Shown piece after piece: positions 16,833 to 24,342 of a stretch of DNA of 64,000 nt (position 1 is its first letter; each line of letters starts with the position of its first letter). Position numbers and translations under genes: made by a program. The notes under the pieces are model-generated. The model saw only the letters and a list, made by a program, of their open reading frames with translations. It was not told where the DNA came from and ran no database searches. Origin of the DNA: Ancylomarina sp048268005 (GTDB taxonomy: Bacteria; Bacteroidota; Bacteroidia; Bacteroidales; Marinifilaceae); NCBI GenBank assembly GCA_048268005.1, contig JBLWWJ010000002.1, positions 744,001-808,000 on the forward strand. The letters run 5' to 3'.

Positions 16833-18227
16833 ATGAATAAAATATTTTATAGCCTGTTATTGGCAGCAATGGTTTTAACCAGTTCCTGTGAGGATTTGCT
16901 GGATCTTAAACCAACCGATTCAATCGATGAAGGAAAGGCTTTTGAAACAGTAGGGGATCTTGAGCAAGGTATATTAGGTGTATATGCATCTTTGGGAGGT
17001 TCAGGAGCTATTGTGACCTCTTCACGAGCTAGTGATGATTTGAGGTTATCTGATGAAAACACAGGTCAGGGTGTACAAATGCACAACTGGACATTTACGG
17101 CAAGTGAAGGTAGTACAGGAAATGTATGGGTAGATATGACTCATACAATCGACCGTGCCAATCGTATATTGGCCGCTACTGAAAAATTTGCTGAAGTTGC
17201 TAATAGTGTTGATTTCGTTAATAAAATTACCGGAGAAGCTAAATTCATTCGTGCCTACTGTCATTTCGAATTGGTAAGAATGTTCTCAGCAAATTACTCT
17301 CCTGATGCTTTGGCAATTCCTTACTCGTTTAAGTCAGATGTTGCAGTAGAACCAGCAAGAGAAAAAGCCTCTGTTGTTTATACAAATATCATTAATGATT
17401 TAAATGAAGCAAAAGCTTTGCTTCCTGTAAATTTCACCGATCGTACACGTGCAACACGCGATGCTGTAACTGCTTTGTTGGCAAGAGTTGCTTTGTATCA
17501 GAACGATTGGGGAAATGCAATTAGCCATGCTACAGAGGTTATCGATAATTCAAATGTGAAAATTGCAACAGCAAGTGAAATTTCTTCTTTATGGACGGAT
17601 GAGTCAACAGAAGATGTAGAAGTATTGTTCCGTAGAGTACGCGCAACTTCATCCGAAGGTTTGTTAGGTGATATATACACTCGTGGAAGTAATGAGGATA
17701 TTTTCTTTCATCCTGGAATCGACTTGATGTCGAAGTATTCAGTAGAAGATGTTCGACAAGTAGTTTACTTTGGACAAGTTGAAGGTAAAGATGTTGTTGC
17801 AAAACATAGAGGAAAAGTTGATGGGACTTTAAACTTGGTAGATGTGAAATTACTACGTATTTCTGAGTTGTATTTGATTCGTGCAGAGGCTTATGCTAGA
17901 AGAAATGAAACAACTGATTTAGCAAATGCAGCAGTAGATATTAATACGCTTAGATCAAACCGTATTTCAGATTACACTCCTGTTAGCTTTACTTCGCAAA
18001 CTCAGGCATTAGAGGAAGTTCTACTTGAGCGCAGAAAAGAGTTGGCTTATGAAGGACACAGATTTTTCGATTTAAAAAGATTTGAAAAACCAATAGTACG
18101 TATTGAAGAGGATGCAGTATTGGCTTCTAATTCAACACTTGAAGCTGGTAATTTCAGATTTGTTTTCCCAATTCCAATTGGAGAAATCTTTGCAAATGAC
18201 AATATGGTGCAAAACCCAGGATACTAA
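16833..18227 (+). CDS. SusD/RagB-family nutrient-binding outer membrane lipoprotein
   Basis: This 464-residue surface lipoprotein forms the lid over the SusC barrel. It has a lipoprotein signal (LLLAAMVLTSSC), the early DLLDLKPTDS segment usual for SusD, TPR-like helices, and the C-terminal ELYLIRAEAYAR, ERRKELAYEGHRFFDLKRF and FPIPIGEI motifs typical of the RagB/SusD domain. It lies between SusC and the Calx-beta lipoprotein with spacings of 27 and 17 bases, so the three are co-transcribed. Confidence 0.95.
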   Translation: MNKIFYSLLLAAMVLTSSCEDLLDLKPTDSIDEGKAFETVGDLEQGILGVYASLGGSGAIVTSSRASDDLRLSDENTGQGVQMHNWTFTASEGSTGNVWVDMTHTIDRANRILAATEKFAEVANSVDFVNKITGEAKFIRAYCHFELVRMFSANYSPDALAIPYSFKSDVAVEPAREKASVVYTNIINDLNEAKALLPVNFTDRTRATRDAVTALLARVALYQNDWGNAISHATEVIDNSNVKIATASEISSLWTDESTEDVEVLFRRVRATSSEGLLGDIYTRGSNEDIFFHPGIDLMSKYSVEDVRQVVYFGQVEGKDVVAKHRGKVDGTLNLVDVKLLRISELYLIRAEAYARRNETTDLANAAVDINTLRSNRISDYTPVSFTSQTQALEEVLLERRKELAYEGHRFFDLKRFEKPIVRIEEDAVLASNSTLEAGNFRFVFPIPIGEIFANDNMVQNPGY

Positions 18228-18244
18228 TTTTAAATATTAAAAAA

Positions 18245-19159
18245 ATGAGAAATATATATTGGCTGTTTTTAGTGCTTTTAACCATTGGGTTTGGAGCATG
18301 TAACGCTGAGGAAGATGAGAATCTATTTCAGGACAAAAATGCTTGTATCTCCTTCGTAGAAGAATCGTACGGGATTGATGAAGATGATAAGCTTCAACAA
18401 AATTTTGAAGTTGCCTATCATAGTACTTCGCCTGTGGCAACTACTGTCGATTTTGATTTTATAAGTGAAGGAATTGAAAATCCTGCAATCGAAGGTGTAG
18501 ATTTTGAATTGCTTAATCCTACAAAAACCTTGACCTTTGGTAAAGGTGCATATAAAAATGCGATTCGAATTAAAACAATCGGTAATGATATTGTTGATGC
18601 GAACAGACAGATTAAAATTAAATTGACGTCTAATTCTTTAGACTTACCATTAGGTTTTGTTGATGGTGCGAAGTCAGAAATTTTAATCACTATTCTTAAT
18701 AATGATATCGAAGTGGATGAGTCTCATCCATTGGCACAGCTTTTTGGATTTTATACTGAAGATGATTATGATTTGCTTACTGAAGGTGCTCCTTTAGATC
18801 CAAATTCAGGGAACTCTGTAACGATTTTGCCTGATCCTGAAGATGAAACTCAGGTTTTAATCATGAATCTATGGGGTATTAATATAGATGTTCCTGAAGA
18901 TCAGCATGTGGCTATTAAAGCATCGGTTGACCTTAAAACCATGAGTATATCTATTCTTCCAGGACAGGCTATGTTCACTCATGAAACTTATGGCGTATGT
19001 AAAGCAGTTGCTTATAATCAAACCACTGAAGCATGGGATTGGGCTCTTCCAATTTCTTGTGAAATCAGTGAAGATGGAAATATTACAACTGGTGTATGGG
19101 CTCCAATGGTGGAAGCTGGATACTTCGGTGTTTATCAGACGATTCTCCGTAAGAAATAA
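18245..19159 (+). CDS. Lipoprotein with Calx-beta-like domain, third gene of the SusCD operon
   Basis: This 304-residue lipoprotein has signal and lipobox TIGFGAC. An N-terminal Calx-beta-like module follows (VDFDFISEG, GVDFELLNPTKTLTFGKG, NRQIKIKLTS, ILNND), then a C-terminal beta-rich domain of about 150 residues. This is the position usually taken by SusE/SusF-like or DUF4843-like surface glycan-binding proteins, so a ligand-binding role at the cell surface is inferred. It is 17 bases after SusD and ends at a strong terminator. Confidence 0.75.
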   Translation: MRNIYWLFLVLLTIGFGACNAEEDENLFQDKNACISFVEESYGIDEDDKLQQNFEVAYHSTSPVATTVDFDFISEGIENPAIEGVDFELLNPTKTLTFGKGAYKNAIRIKTIGNDIVDANRQIKIKLTSNSLDLPLGFVDGAKSEILITILNNDIEVDESHPLAQLFGFYTEDDYDLLTEGAPLDPNSGNSVTILPDPEDETQVLIMNLWGINIDVPEDQHVAIKASVDLKTMSISILPGQAMFTHETYGVCKAVAYNQTTEAWDWALPISCEISEDGNITTGVWAPMVEAGYFGVYQTILRKK

Positions 19160-19178
19160 TAGATTTAGTTTTTTAGTA

Positions 19179-19206
19179 AGAGGAGCCGAAAGGCTCCTCT
19201 ATTATA
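19179..19206 (+). terminator. Terminator of the SusCD operon
   Basis: A perfect 9-bp stem, AGAGGAGCC (19179-19187) with GGCTCCTCT (19192-19200), has a GAAA tetraloop and a weak T-rich tail. Confidence 0.85.
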
Positions 19207-19272
19207 CCTTTTTAATGAATAAGGTTTTCCCTTATATGTGCCTTAGATATAATATTTATATGTGTTGCTTGA

Positions 19273-19458
19273 ATCGTAAATGTTGAATTGAGTAAAGAGA
19301 ATTTCAATGGATTATTTAACCCAAAGAACTATTCTGAGAATGATAACACAGGAAGTGTTGTCGATTATTTTCATGATAATTCTTTTGGAAAGATAAAATT
19401 AGATGTTGAAGGACTCTGTGAATCTGGAAACAGATGCATTTATAAAAATTTTAGTTAG
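19273..19458 (+). pseudogene. Remnant of an M6-family secreted metallopeptidase
   Basis: An open frame of 61 codons without an ATG encodes a stretch matching the N-terminal part of Peptidase M6 (immune inhibitor A-like) domains: FNGLFNPKNYSENDNTGSV followed by VDYFHDNSFGKIKLDVE. In intact enzymes this lies just before the zinc-binding HExxH region, which is absent here. The frame then runs into unrelated residues and a stop. A terminator and a DUF4625-type gene follow, mirroring the arrangement after the subtilisin genes. Family recognition is from memory and has not been searched. Confidence 0.6.
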
Positions 19459-19473
19459 TCGGTAGGTTTGGTT

Positions 19474-19515
19474 AAAAAGGGGAGGTGATCCTTAGAAATA
19501 CCCTTCCCTTTTTTT
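19474..19515 (+). terminator. Terminator after the M6 remnant
   Basis: An AAAAAGGGGAGG arm pairs with a CCTTCCCTTTTT arm (one G-U pair) and is followed by more T. The stretch before it (GTTAGTCGGTAGG) resembles the 3' flank of the giant protease (GTTAGTCGTTAG near 11121). Confidence 0.65.
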
Positions 19516-19586
19516 ACTTAATAGTGAGGATTTAATAATATAAGAATAATACATTTTTGAAAAGAACGATTAATAAAATCTAATGC

Positions 19587-19653
19587 TAGGTCGGCTTTAT
19601 ACCTTAAAATAATTACTAATCATATCTGCAAATATAATTAGACAGCCGACCTA
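19587..19653. repeat. Inverted repeat upstream of the third DUF4625-type gene
   Basis: TAGGTCGGCT (19587-19596) and AGCCGACCTA (19644-19653) are perfect 10-base inverted copies separated by 47 bases of AT-rich DNA. They could be a binding site pair, a long hairpin or the ends of a tiny element. No target duplication is visible. Confidence 0.6.
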
Positions 19654-19760
19654 CCATCTGGTTTTATAAGGGATGAGGAATAGGTGATAATTAGTTTATA
19701 TTCAAGCCGAAGGGAGGGATGTCCCCAATTAAATTAACTCTTAATAAATGACGACCTGAT

Positions 19761-20204
19761 ATGATTTTTTATTTGAAATGTATGCTTTTGTTGTTTGCTA
19801 CACTTTCTTCTTGGACTAGTAAAGAAGATGATATTAAACCAAAGATTGAGCTGTTAAGCCCAGTTGAGGCAACAGAAATTGTTCGAGGAAACTCAATAAA
19901 GGTGTGGGCTGTTTTGTCGGATAATACAGCTTTAGAAAGTTATAAAGTGAATATAACCAAAGGTGGAACAAAATCTCTTCGATTTGTAGAGAGTTTTACC
20001 TGTAACCATTTAACGAATTCTCAGCTTGATAAACAAGGTAAACAGATACCTAATATCGAGGGTGAGAAAAATGTACACTTAAGTTTTAATATTGGTGTAG
20101 AAGAAGATGCAATACCTGGCGATTATTATTTCTTACTTCTGGTAAATGATAAAGCTGGAAATGAACAAATGATAAAACGTTGTTTTAATGTAGTGCGTTA
20201 TTAA
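19761..20204 (+). CDS. Diverged DUF4625-like protein that has lost its lipobox cysteine (copy C)
   Basis: This 147-residue paralogue of copies A and B shares the KPKIELLSP opening, DNTALESYKV, an ENVxxxF-like middle and a closing GDYYFLLLVNDKAGN...VVRY. The hydrophobic signal (MLLLFATLSS) ends in Trp (codon TGG at 19812) exactly where the other copies have the acylated Cys, so it cannot be lipidated in the normal way. It follows the M6 remnant. It may be exported but unanchored, or on the way to becoming a pseudogene; the rest of the frame is intact. Confidence 0.75.
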   Translation: MIFYLKCMLLLFATLSSWTSKEDDIKPKIELLSPVEATEIVRGNSIKVWAVLSDNTALESYKVNITKGGTKSLRFVESFTCNHLTNSQLDKQGKQIPNIEGEKNVHLSFNIGVEEDAIPGDYYFLLLVNDKAGNEQMIKRCFNVVRY

Positions 20205-20317
20205 GTTGTAAAAAACACCAGAATATTATTAATGGAAAATGAAAAGTCATAGAGCCATCTTTTCAGAATGATTTAGCTAGAGTTATTATTTAGTTGATAA
20301 ATTGAGTTAGTTGTGTG

Positions 20318-20358
20318 AAAGACCGGATGGCTAGGTATGTAGCTGTTCGGTCTTTAAA
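20318..20358 (+). terminator. Terminator after copy C
   Basis: AAAGACCG (20318-20325) pairs with CGGTCTTT (20348-20355), followed by a T-rich stretch. Confidence 0.7.
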
Positions 20359-20419
20359 TTTTTCATACGATTGAAAGGGATGAGATATAGTATTGATTAT
20401 TCGATATTAATTTTAAGTT

Positions 20420-20932
20420 ATGAGTGACGTAGAAGGGGGGAATATCTCTAAATATAATTTTGATATCATGTTTGAATTGTATTCTAAGCCCTTAGTGAAT
20501 TATGCAAATTCATTTTTAAATGATTTTAATTTAAGTGAGGATATTGTACAAGAAGTATTTTTAAGGCTTTGGGAGATACGAAATGAGATTGAGATCTATA
20601 ATTCATTAAGGGAATATTTGTTCCGTTCAGTGAGAAATAAGTGTATCAATAATAGACGAAACCAAAAATTTGAGGAAAAATACCAATACGACAAAACTTG
20701 TATTACTGATGATGAACAATTAATTCTCATCCAGCCTGATGTCGAAGACAAGTTTCAGAAGTTATACCAGGCGATGGAACATTTGACACCCAAACGGAAA
20801 CAAATTCTGAATTATGGCTTATTTGGACTCAAGAATAGTGAAATAGCTGAAGTAATGGGGATAACCATTAATACATTAAAAACACAAAAAAGTCACGCAT
20901 ATAAAACACTGCGAACAGTAATGGAGACTTGA
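20420..20932 (+). CDS. ECF-type RNA polymerase sigma factor (sigma-70 family)
   Basis: This 170-residue sigma factor has only regions 2 and 4. Region 2 lies around residues 15-80 (LSEDIVQEVFLRLWE), and region 4 with its helix-turn-helix around residues 115-168 (LKNSEIAEVMGITINTLKTQ). It belongs to the Bacteroidota-expanded RpoE-like ECF group that commonly controls SusCD loci through a FecR anti-sigma. No FecR gene is present: the DNA after it is decayed integrase sequence. The sigma is therefore either constitutive, controlled by a distant partner, or orphaned by a deletion. It could act on the SusCD operon 3.6 kb upstream (inference). Confidence 0.9.
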   Translation: MSDVEGGNISKYNFDIMFELYSKPLVNYANSFLNDFNLSEDIVQEVFLRLWEIRNEIEIYNSLREYLFRSVRNKCINNRRNQKFEEKYQYDKTCITDDEQLILIQPDVEDKFQKLYQAMEHLTPKRKQILNYGLFGLKNSEIAEVMGITINTLKTQKSHAYKTLRTVMET

Positions 20933-20954
20933 TGAATATACCTATTGCCAAATG

Positions 20955-21080
20955 TTCCGGCGTTCCTACTGCTTTATCTCCGAAGGTTTGGAACACACAA
21001 CCGAAAATACAACACAAATTTATTTGGATAGCTTCGAAAACGAAGTCTTAGATGCAGTCAATAGATTGGTAACACTCTGA
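20955..21080 (+). pseudogene. C-terminal remnant of a tyrosine recombinase (integrase)
   Basis: The frame reads SYCFISEGLEHTTENTTQIY then LDSFENEVLDAVNRLV and ends at TGA 21078-21080. This is the last part of a Bacteroidota phage/transposon-type integrase, including the GLEHTTENTTQIY segment with the catalytic Tyr (21021-21023). The preceding Arg/His catalytic residues and the rest of the gene are missing. It marks a former mobile element next to the sigma factor and about 1 kb from tRNA-Ser. Confidence 0.65.
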
Positions 21081-21147
21081 TTGACGGATATGTATTTTTT
21101 GATAAATTATAAATCTTTGTTAAATTCAATGACTAACAAAGATAGAT

Positions 21148-21737
21148 ATGATCAAAAATTCAAGCTTAATGGCCTTGGAGAATGAATTGTCTAAGACCAA
21201 TATCACCTTTCAGAATAAGAATGGTTTATCTAAACTATTCTTTAATGATTATGCGAATTCAAAAAGAGCTAAGACAATTTGTATGATGCCTTCTCTAATG
21301 CTTTGAGATTGAATTTATCTAATTTAAAATTGGTAGACGAGCGAGAAGATTATTTAGAGTATGTACTTCAGATATTTGTTGCCTTAGAAGAAAAGATCGG
21401 TGAGAATCCGAATTTCATAAAATCACTTTCCCAGGATGAATCAAGGCAGGATTCTGATTTCACATATGTGACGATCAAGAATTCTGACATTTTGGATTTG
21501 ATTAATTATTTCAATTATCAGAAGAATACAATACTTAAAGCCATCAAACTAATTAAACGCTGTCGATTTAAATTTACCGATAAGTTTAAGAAAGGTCTAA
21601 TCATCGATACGTCTTGGAAGGATGAGCTTCAAGAGTTTTATCGCTTTTTTATGAGCTTCAAGGATGAGTTAAGTAGTATCTATGGTGATGATTGCGGACA
21701 AAGTTCACATCTTAAACACAGCTTCTGTTCGTTCTGA
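21148..21737 (+). pseudogene. Probably frameshifted gene of unknown function
   Basis: An ATG-started 52-codon frame (21148-21306, MIKNSSLMALENELSKTNIT) overlaps a second frame (21279-21737) that has no ATG near its start and opens as YDAFSNALRLNLSNLKL. Reading across, NSKRAKTI followed by YDAFSNAL looks like one protein broken by a frameshift near 21279. The second frame is 150 residues of mostly helical, charged sequence (KKGLIIDTSWKDELQEFYRF). I recognise no family. It ends where a DUF6266-like tail begins in another frame, so the whole stretch looks like fused or decayed gene pieces. Confidence 0.45.
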
Positions 21738-21858
21738 TCAGACGGCCGAAATTACCTTGCCAGTTCCAGCTGGTGATGCTCATGTGTATGCATTTTTTGG
21801 AACTGCAGATGGAGATATATTCTCTCCGGATCTTTACTCAGCAATTGTTTTATCTTAG
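21673..21858 (+). pseudogene. C-terminal remnant of a DUF6266-like protein
   Basis: In the third frame the sequence reads VHILNTASVRSDQTAEITLP then VPAGDAHVYAFFGTADGDIF and ends at TAG 21856. This matches the C-terminal pattern of Bacteroidota DUF6266 proteins (tandem beta strands around HVYAFF.SADG). The N-terminal part is lost. A proper terminator follows (21884-21914), as expected if a functional gene once ended here. Family recognition is from memory. Confidence 0.55.
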
Positions 21859-21883
21859 AATTTCTCTAAATTCTATCTTCTTT

Positions 21884-21914
21884 AAGCTGCTTCGCTATGC
21901 GTGGCAGCTTTTGT
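21884..21914 (+). terminator. Terminator after the DUF6266-like remnant
   Basis: AAGCTGC (21884-21890) pairs with GCAGCTT (21904-21910), followed by T-rich DNA. Confidence 0.7.
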
Positions 21915-21975
21915 TTTGTTAGGTGAAAAAGGGTAGATTTTGTTATACCTATGTTACACCTTAGAGTAAATGAGT

Positions 21976-22008
21976 CAAAAAAAGCAGCATTGAAAAATGC
22001 TGCTTTGC
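21976..22008 (-). terminator. Terminator of tRNA-Ser
   Basis: On the minus strand, AAAGCAGCAT pairs perfectly with ATGCTGCTTT (21981-21990 with 21997-22006) and runs into T7. Confidence 0.8.
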
Positions 22009-22021
22009 TTGTTTTTACTGG

Positions 22022-22106
22022 CGGAGAGGAAGGGATTCGAACCCCCGGTACCTTGCGGTACACGAGCTTTCCAGGCGCGCACAATCGACCACTCTGTCAC
22101 CTCTCC
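22022..22106 (-). tRNA. tRNA-Ser (anticodon GGA)
   Basis: The minus strand gives a class II tRNA with acceptor GGAGAGG/CCTCTCC, anticodon loop CTGGAAA, a long variable arm and GGTTCGAATC in the T arm. Discriminator G is at 22022. CCA is not encoded. Decayed mobile DNA lies on its 3' side. Confidence 0.93.
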
Positions 22107-22119
22107 AGTATTATGAGAA

Positions 22120-22150
22120 CAAAAGTAGAAGAAAAATTGGCTTTACAAAA
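22120..22150 (-). promoter_or_regulatory. Bacteroidota-type promoter for tRNA-Ser
   Basis: On the minus strand, TTTTG (22146-22150) and TACTTTTG (22120-22127, matching TAnnTTTG) are separated by 18 bases. The -7 box ends 13 bases before the mature tRNA. Confidence 0.7.
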
Positions 22151-22338
22151 CTAGAATAGATAGAAATATGGTTTAGAGTTTGGTTTAAATGTGTCTTATC
22201 GCTCTTGTTCAATCTTCTATGGAAAAATCTTATTTAGGGTAAAGGATATTGACGATCTCTTATATCTTTGCAGCTTGAAAATAAATATGACTTGGCAATG
22301 TATTTAAGATATTTGTTTCGAGTCGAAAAATTTGAAGA

Positions 22339-23973
22339 ATGATTTCAGTTGATGGTTTGGCGGTAGAGTTTGGTGGCACTACCTTATTTAAAGATATTTC
22401 CTTTGTTATTAATGAGAAGGACAGAATTGCCCTTATGGGGAAAAATGGTGCTGGTAAATCGACCTTGTTGAAGATTATAGCAGGTGCGGATAAACCAACA
22501 CGTGGACGGATAGGTGCTCCTAAAGATGCTGTTATAGCCTACTTACCTCAGCATTTGATGACCGATAATACACGAACTGTATTTGAAGAAGCCTCTCAAG
22601 CTTTTTCCAAGATTTTCGAGATGGAAAAAGAAATTGAAGATCTGAATTTACAGATGGCTTCACGAACAGATTATGAATCTGAAGAATATTATCAGTTAAT
22701 TGAGCGTGTTTCAGCTTTAAGTGAAGTTTTTTACTCTATTGAAGAAATTAATTATGATGCTGAAGTTGAGAAAACACTTTTAGGACTTGGATTTAAGCGC
22801 GAGGATTTCACTCGACCGACCTCTGAGTTTAGTGGTGGATGGAGAATGCGTATTGAGTTGGCAAAAATTCTTCTACGCCAACCAGATCTTATTCTTCTGG
22901 ATGAGCCTACAAACCACTTGGATATTGAATCTATTCAGTGGTTGGAAAATTTCTTGATGAATTCTGGAAAGGCAGTAATTGTAATTTCTCACGACCGTGC
23001 TTTTGTTGATAATATTACGACTCGTACCATTGAGGTGACTATGGGGCGTATTTACGATTACAAAGCAAAATATTCAGAGTATCTGGAATTAAGAAAAGAC
23101 AGACGTCTACATCAGCAAAAAGCATACGAAGAACAACAAAAAATAATAGCAGACAATCAAGCTTTCATTGATCGTTTTAAGGGGACTTATTCAAAAACCA
23201 ATCAAGTGTCGTCTCGAGAAAAGATGCTTGAAAAAATGGAGATTGTTGAGATTGATGAGGAAGATACTTCAGCTTTACGTTTGAAGTTTCCACCTTCACC
23301 TCGTTCAGGTAATTACCCTGTTATTGCTGATGGTTTGGGAAAAACATATGGTGAAAACTTAGTTTTTGCAGATGCTAAATTTACCATTGAGCGTGGTGAG
23401 AAAGTAGCTTTTGTAGGTCGAAATGGAGAAGGAAAATCGACTTTGGTGAAAGCCATAATGGATGAAATAGATTTCACTGGAGACCTTACATTGGGACATA
23501 ACACTATGATTGGGTATTTTGCTCAAAATCAAGCTTCATTACTGGATGAAAACTTGACTGTTTTTCAAACTATCGACGATGTTGCTGTTGGTGATATTAG
23601 AACAAAAATTAAAGATATGTTGGGTGCCTTTATGTTTGGAGGTGATAACTCAACAAAGAAAGTTAAAGTGCTTTCAGGAGGAGAGCGTACTCGACTTGCA
23701 ATGATTAAGCTTTTATTAGAACCAGTTAACCTATTGATTCTCGATGAGCCAACTAATCACCTTGATTTGAAAACCAAAGATATCTTAAAAGAAGCATTAA
23801 TGGCTTTTGATGGTACATTAATATTGGTATCTCACGATCGTGACTTCTTAAACGGCTTGGTTAGTAAAGTATATGAATTTGGAAATAAGAAAGTGAAAGA
23901 ACACCTGTGTGGTATTTCTGAGTTTCTTGAGAATAAGAAAATGGAGAATCTTACAGAGTTAGAAGTGAAGTAA
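22339..23973 (+). CDS. ABC-F family ATPase (duplicated ABC domain, soluble)
   Basis: This 544-residue protein has two nucleotide-binding domains in tandem and no membrane helices. Domain 1 has Walker A GKNGAGKST, signature FSGGWRMR and Walker B LILLDEPTNHLD. Domain 2 has GRNGEGKST, LSGGERTR and LLILDEPTNHLD. The linker (about 245-320) is charged and helical, like the P-site tRNA interaction motif of ABC-F translation factors. Length and layout fit the YbiT-like branch, whose members act on the ribosomal exit site. A housekeeping translation role is more likely than drug resistance, but the sequence alone cannot decide. A TATCTTTG box lies at 22263-22270. Confidence 0.93.
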   Translation: MISVDGLAVEFGGTTLFKDISFVINEKDRIALMGKNGAGKSTLLKIIAGADKPTRGRIGAPKDAVIAYLPQHLMTDNTRTVFEEASQAFSKIFEMEKEIEDLNLQMASRTDYESEEYYQLIERVSALSEVFYSIEEINYDAEVEKTLLGLGFKREDFTRPTSEFSGGWRMRIELAKILLRQPDLILLDEPTNHLDIESIQWLENFLMNSGKAVIVISHDRAFVDNITTRTIEVTMGRIYDYKAKYSEYLELRKDRRLHQQKAYEEQQKIIADNQAFIDRFKGTYSKTNQVSSREKMLEKMEIVEIDEEDTSALRLKFPPSPRSGNYPVIADGLGKTYGENLVFADAKFTIERGEKVAFVGRNGEGKSTLVKAIMDEIDFTGDLTLGHNTMIGYFAQNQASLLDENLTVFQTIDDVAVGDIRTKIKDMLGAFMFGGDNSTKKVKVLSGGERTRLAMIKLLLEPVNLLILDEPTNHLDLKTKDILKEALMAFDGTLILVSHDRDFLNGLVSKVYEFGNKKVKEHLCGISEFLENKKMENLTELEVK

Positions 23974-24046
23974 GGAAGTGTTAAGGCGACGATGTGTTGA
24001 TATAAAAGCCTGATCAAGACGAAGAGTATCTCTGTTAAAATTTAAT

Positions 24047-24081
24047 AAGCTTGTAGGATGTTTCATCTTATGAGCTTTTTT
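24047..24081 (+). terminator. Terminator after the ABC-F gene
   Basis: A 14-bp stem (24047-24060 with 24064-24077, three G-U pairs) is followed by a T run. Confidence 0.7.
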
Positions 24082-24148
24082 ATACTCCTAGTTATAAATG
24101 TATAGTAGAAAAAGATTATATATGATTCCCAAGAAAGGATTTCTTAAT

Positions 24149-24193
24149 TTCAACCTGAGGATTTGAATTGTTTTTTCCGGTTTCCAGGTTGAA
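24149..24193. repeat. Inverted repeat in the gap between ABC-F and gap genes
   Basis: TTCAACCTG (24149-24157) and CAGGTTGAA (24185-24193) are perfect inverted copies 27 bases apart. Nothing else in 24082-24290 suggests a gene. Confidence 0.5.
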
Positions 24194-24290
24194 CCACCTG
24201 CGGGGGCAACTTAATGGAGAATATTATTGAAGTTGGGTAACATCAATTTTTTGTTTCATACTGTATTTAAGGACAGAGCAGCCCCTCCAA

Positions 24291-24325
24291 AAAAAAAGGC
24301 CATCCCGAAGGATAGCCTTTTTGAA
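24291..24325 (-). terminator. Terminator of the GAPDH gene
   Basis: The arms AAAAGGCxATCC and GGATxGCCTTTT (one mismatch, CGAA loop) are flanked by A and T runs, so the hairpin can work on both strands. It lies just past the GAPDH stop on the minus strand. Confidence 0.75.
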
Positions 24326-24342
24326 ATATTATTTTCAGTATA

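Noticed and set aside
21951..22154. ORFs over tRNA-Ser on both strands
   Set aside because: The tRNA cloverleaf explains the sequence; the frames are chance.
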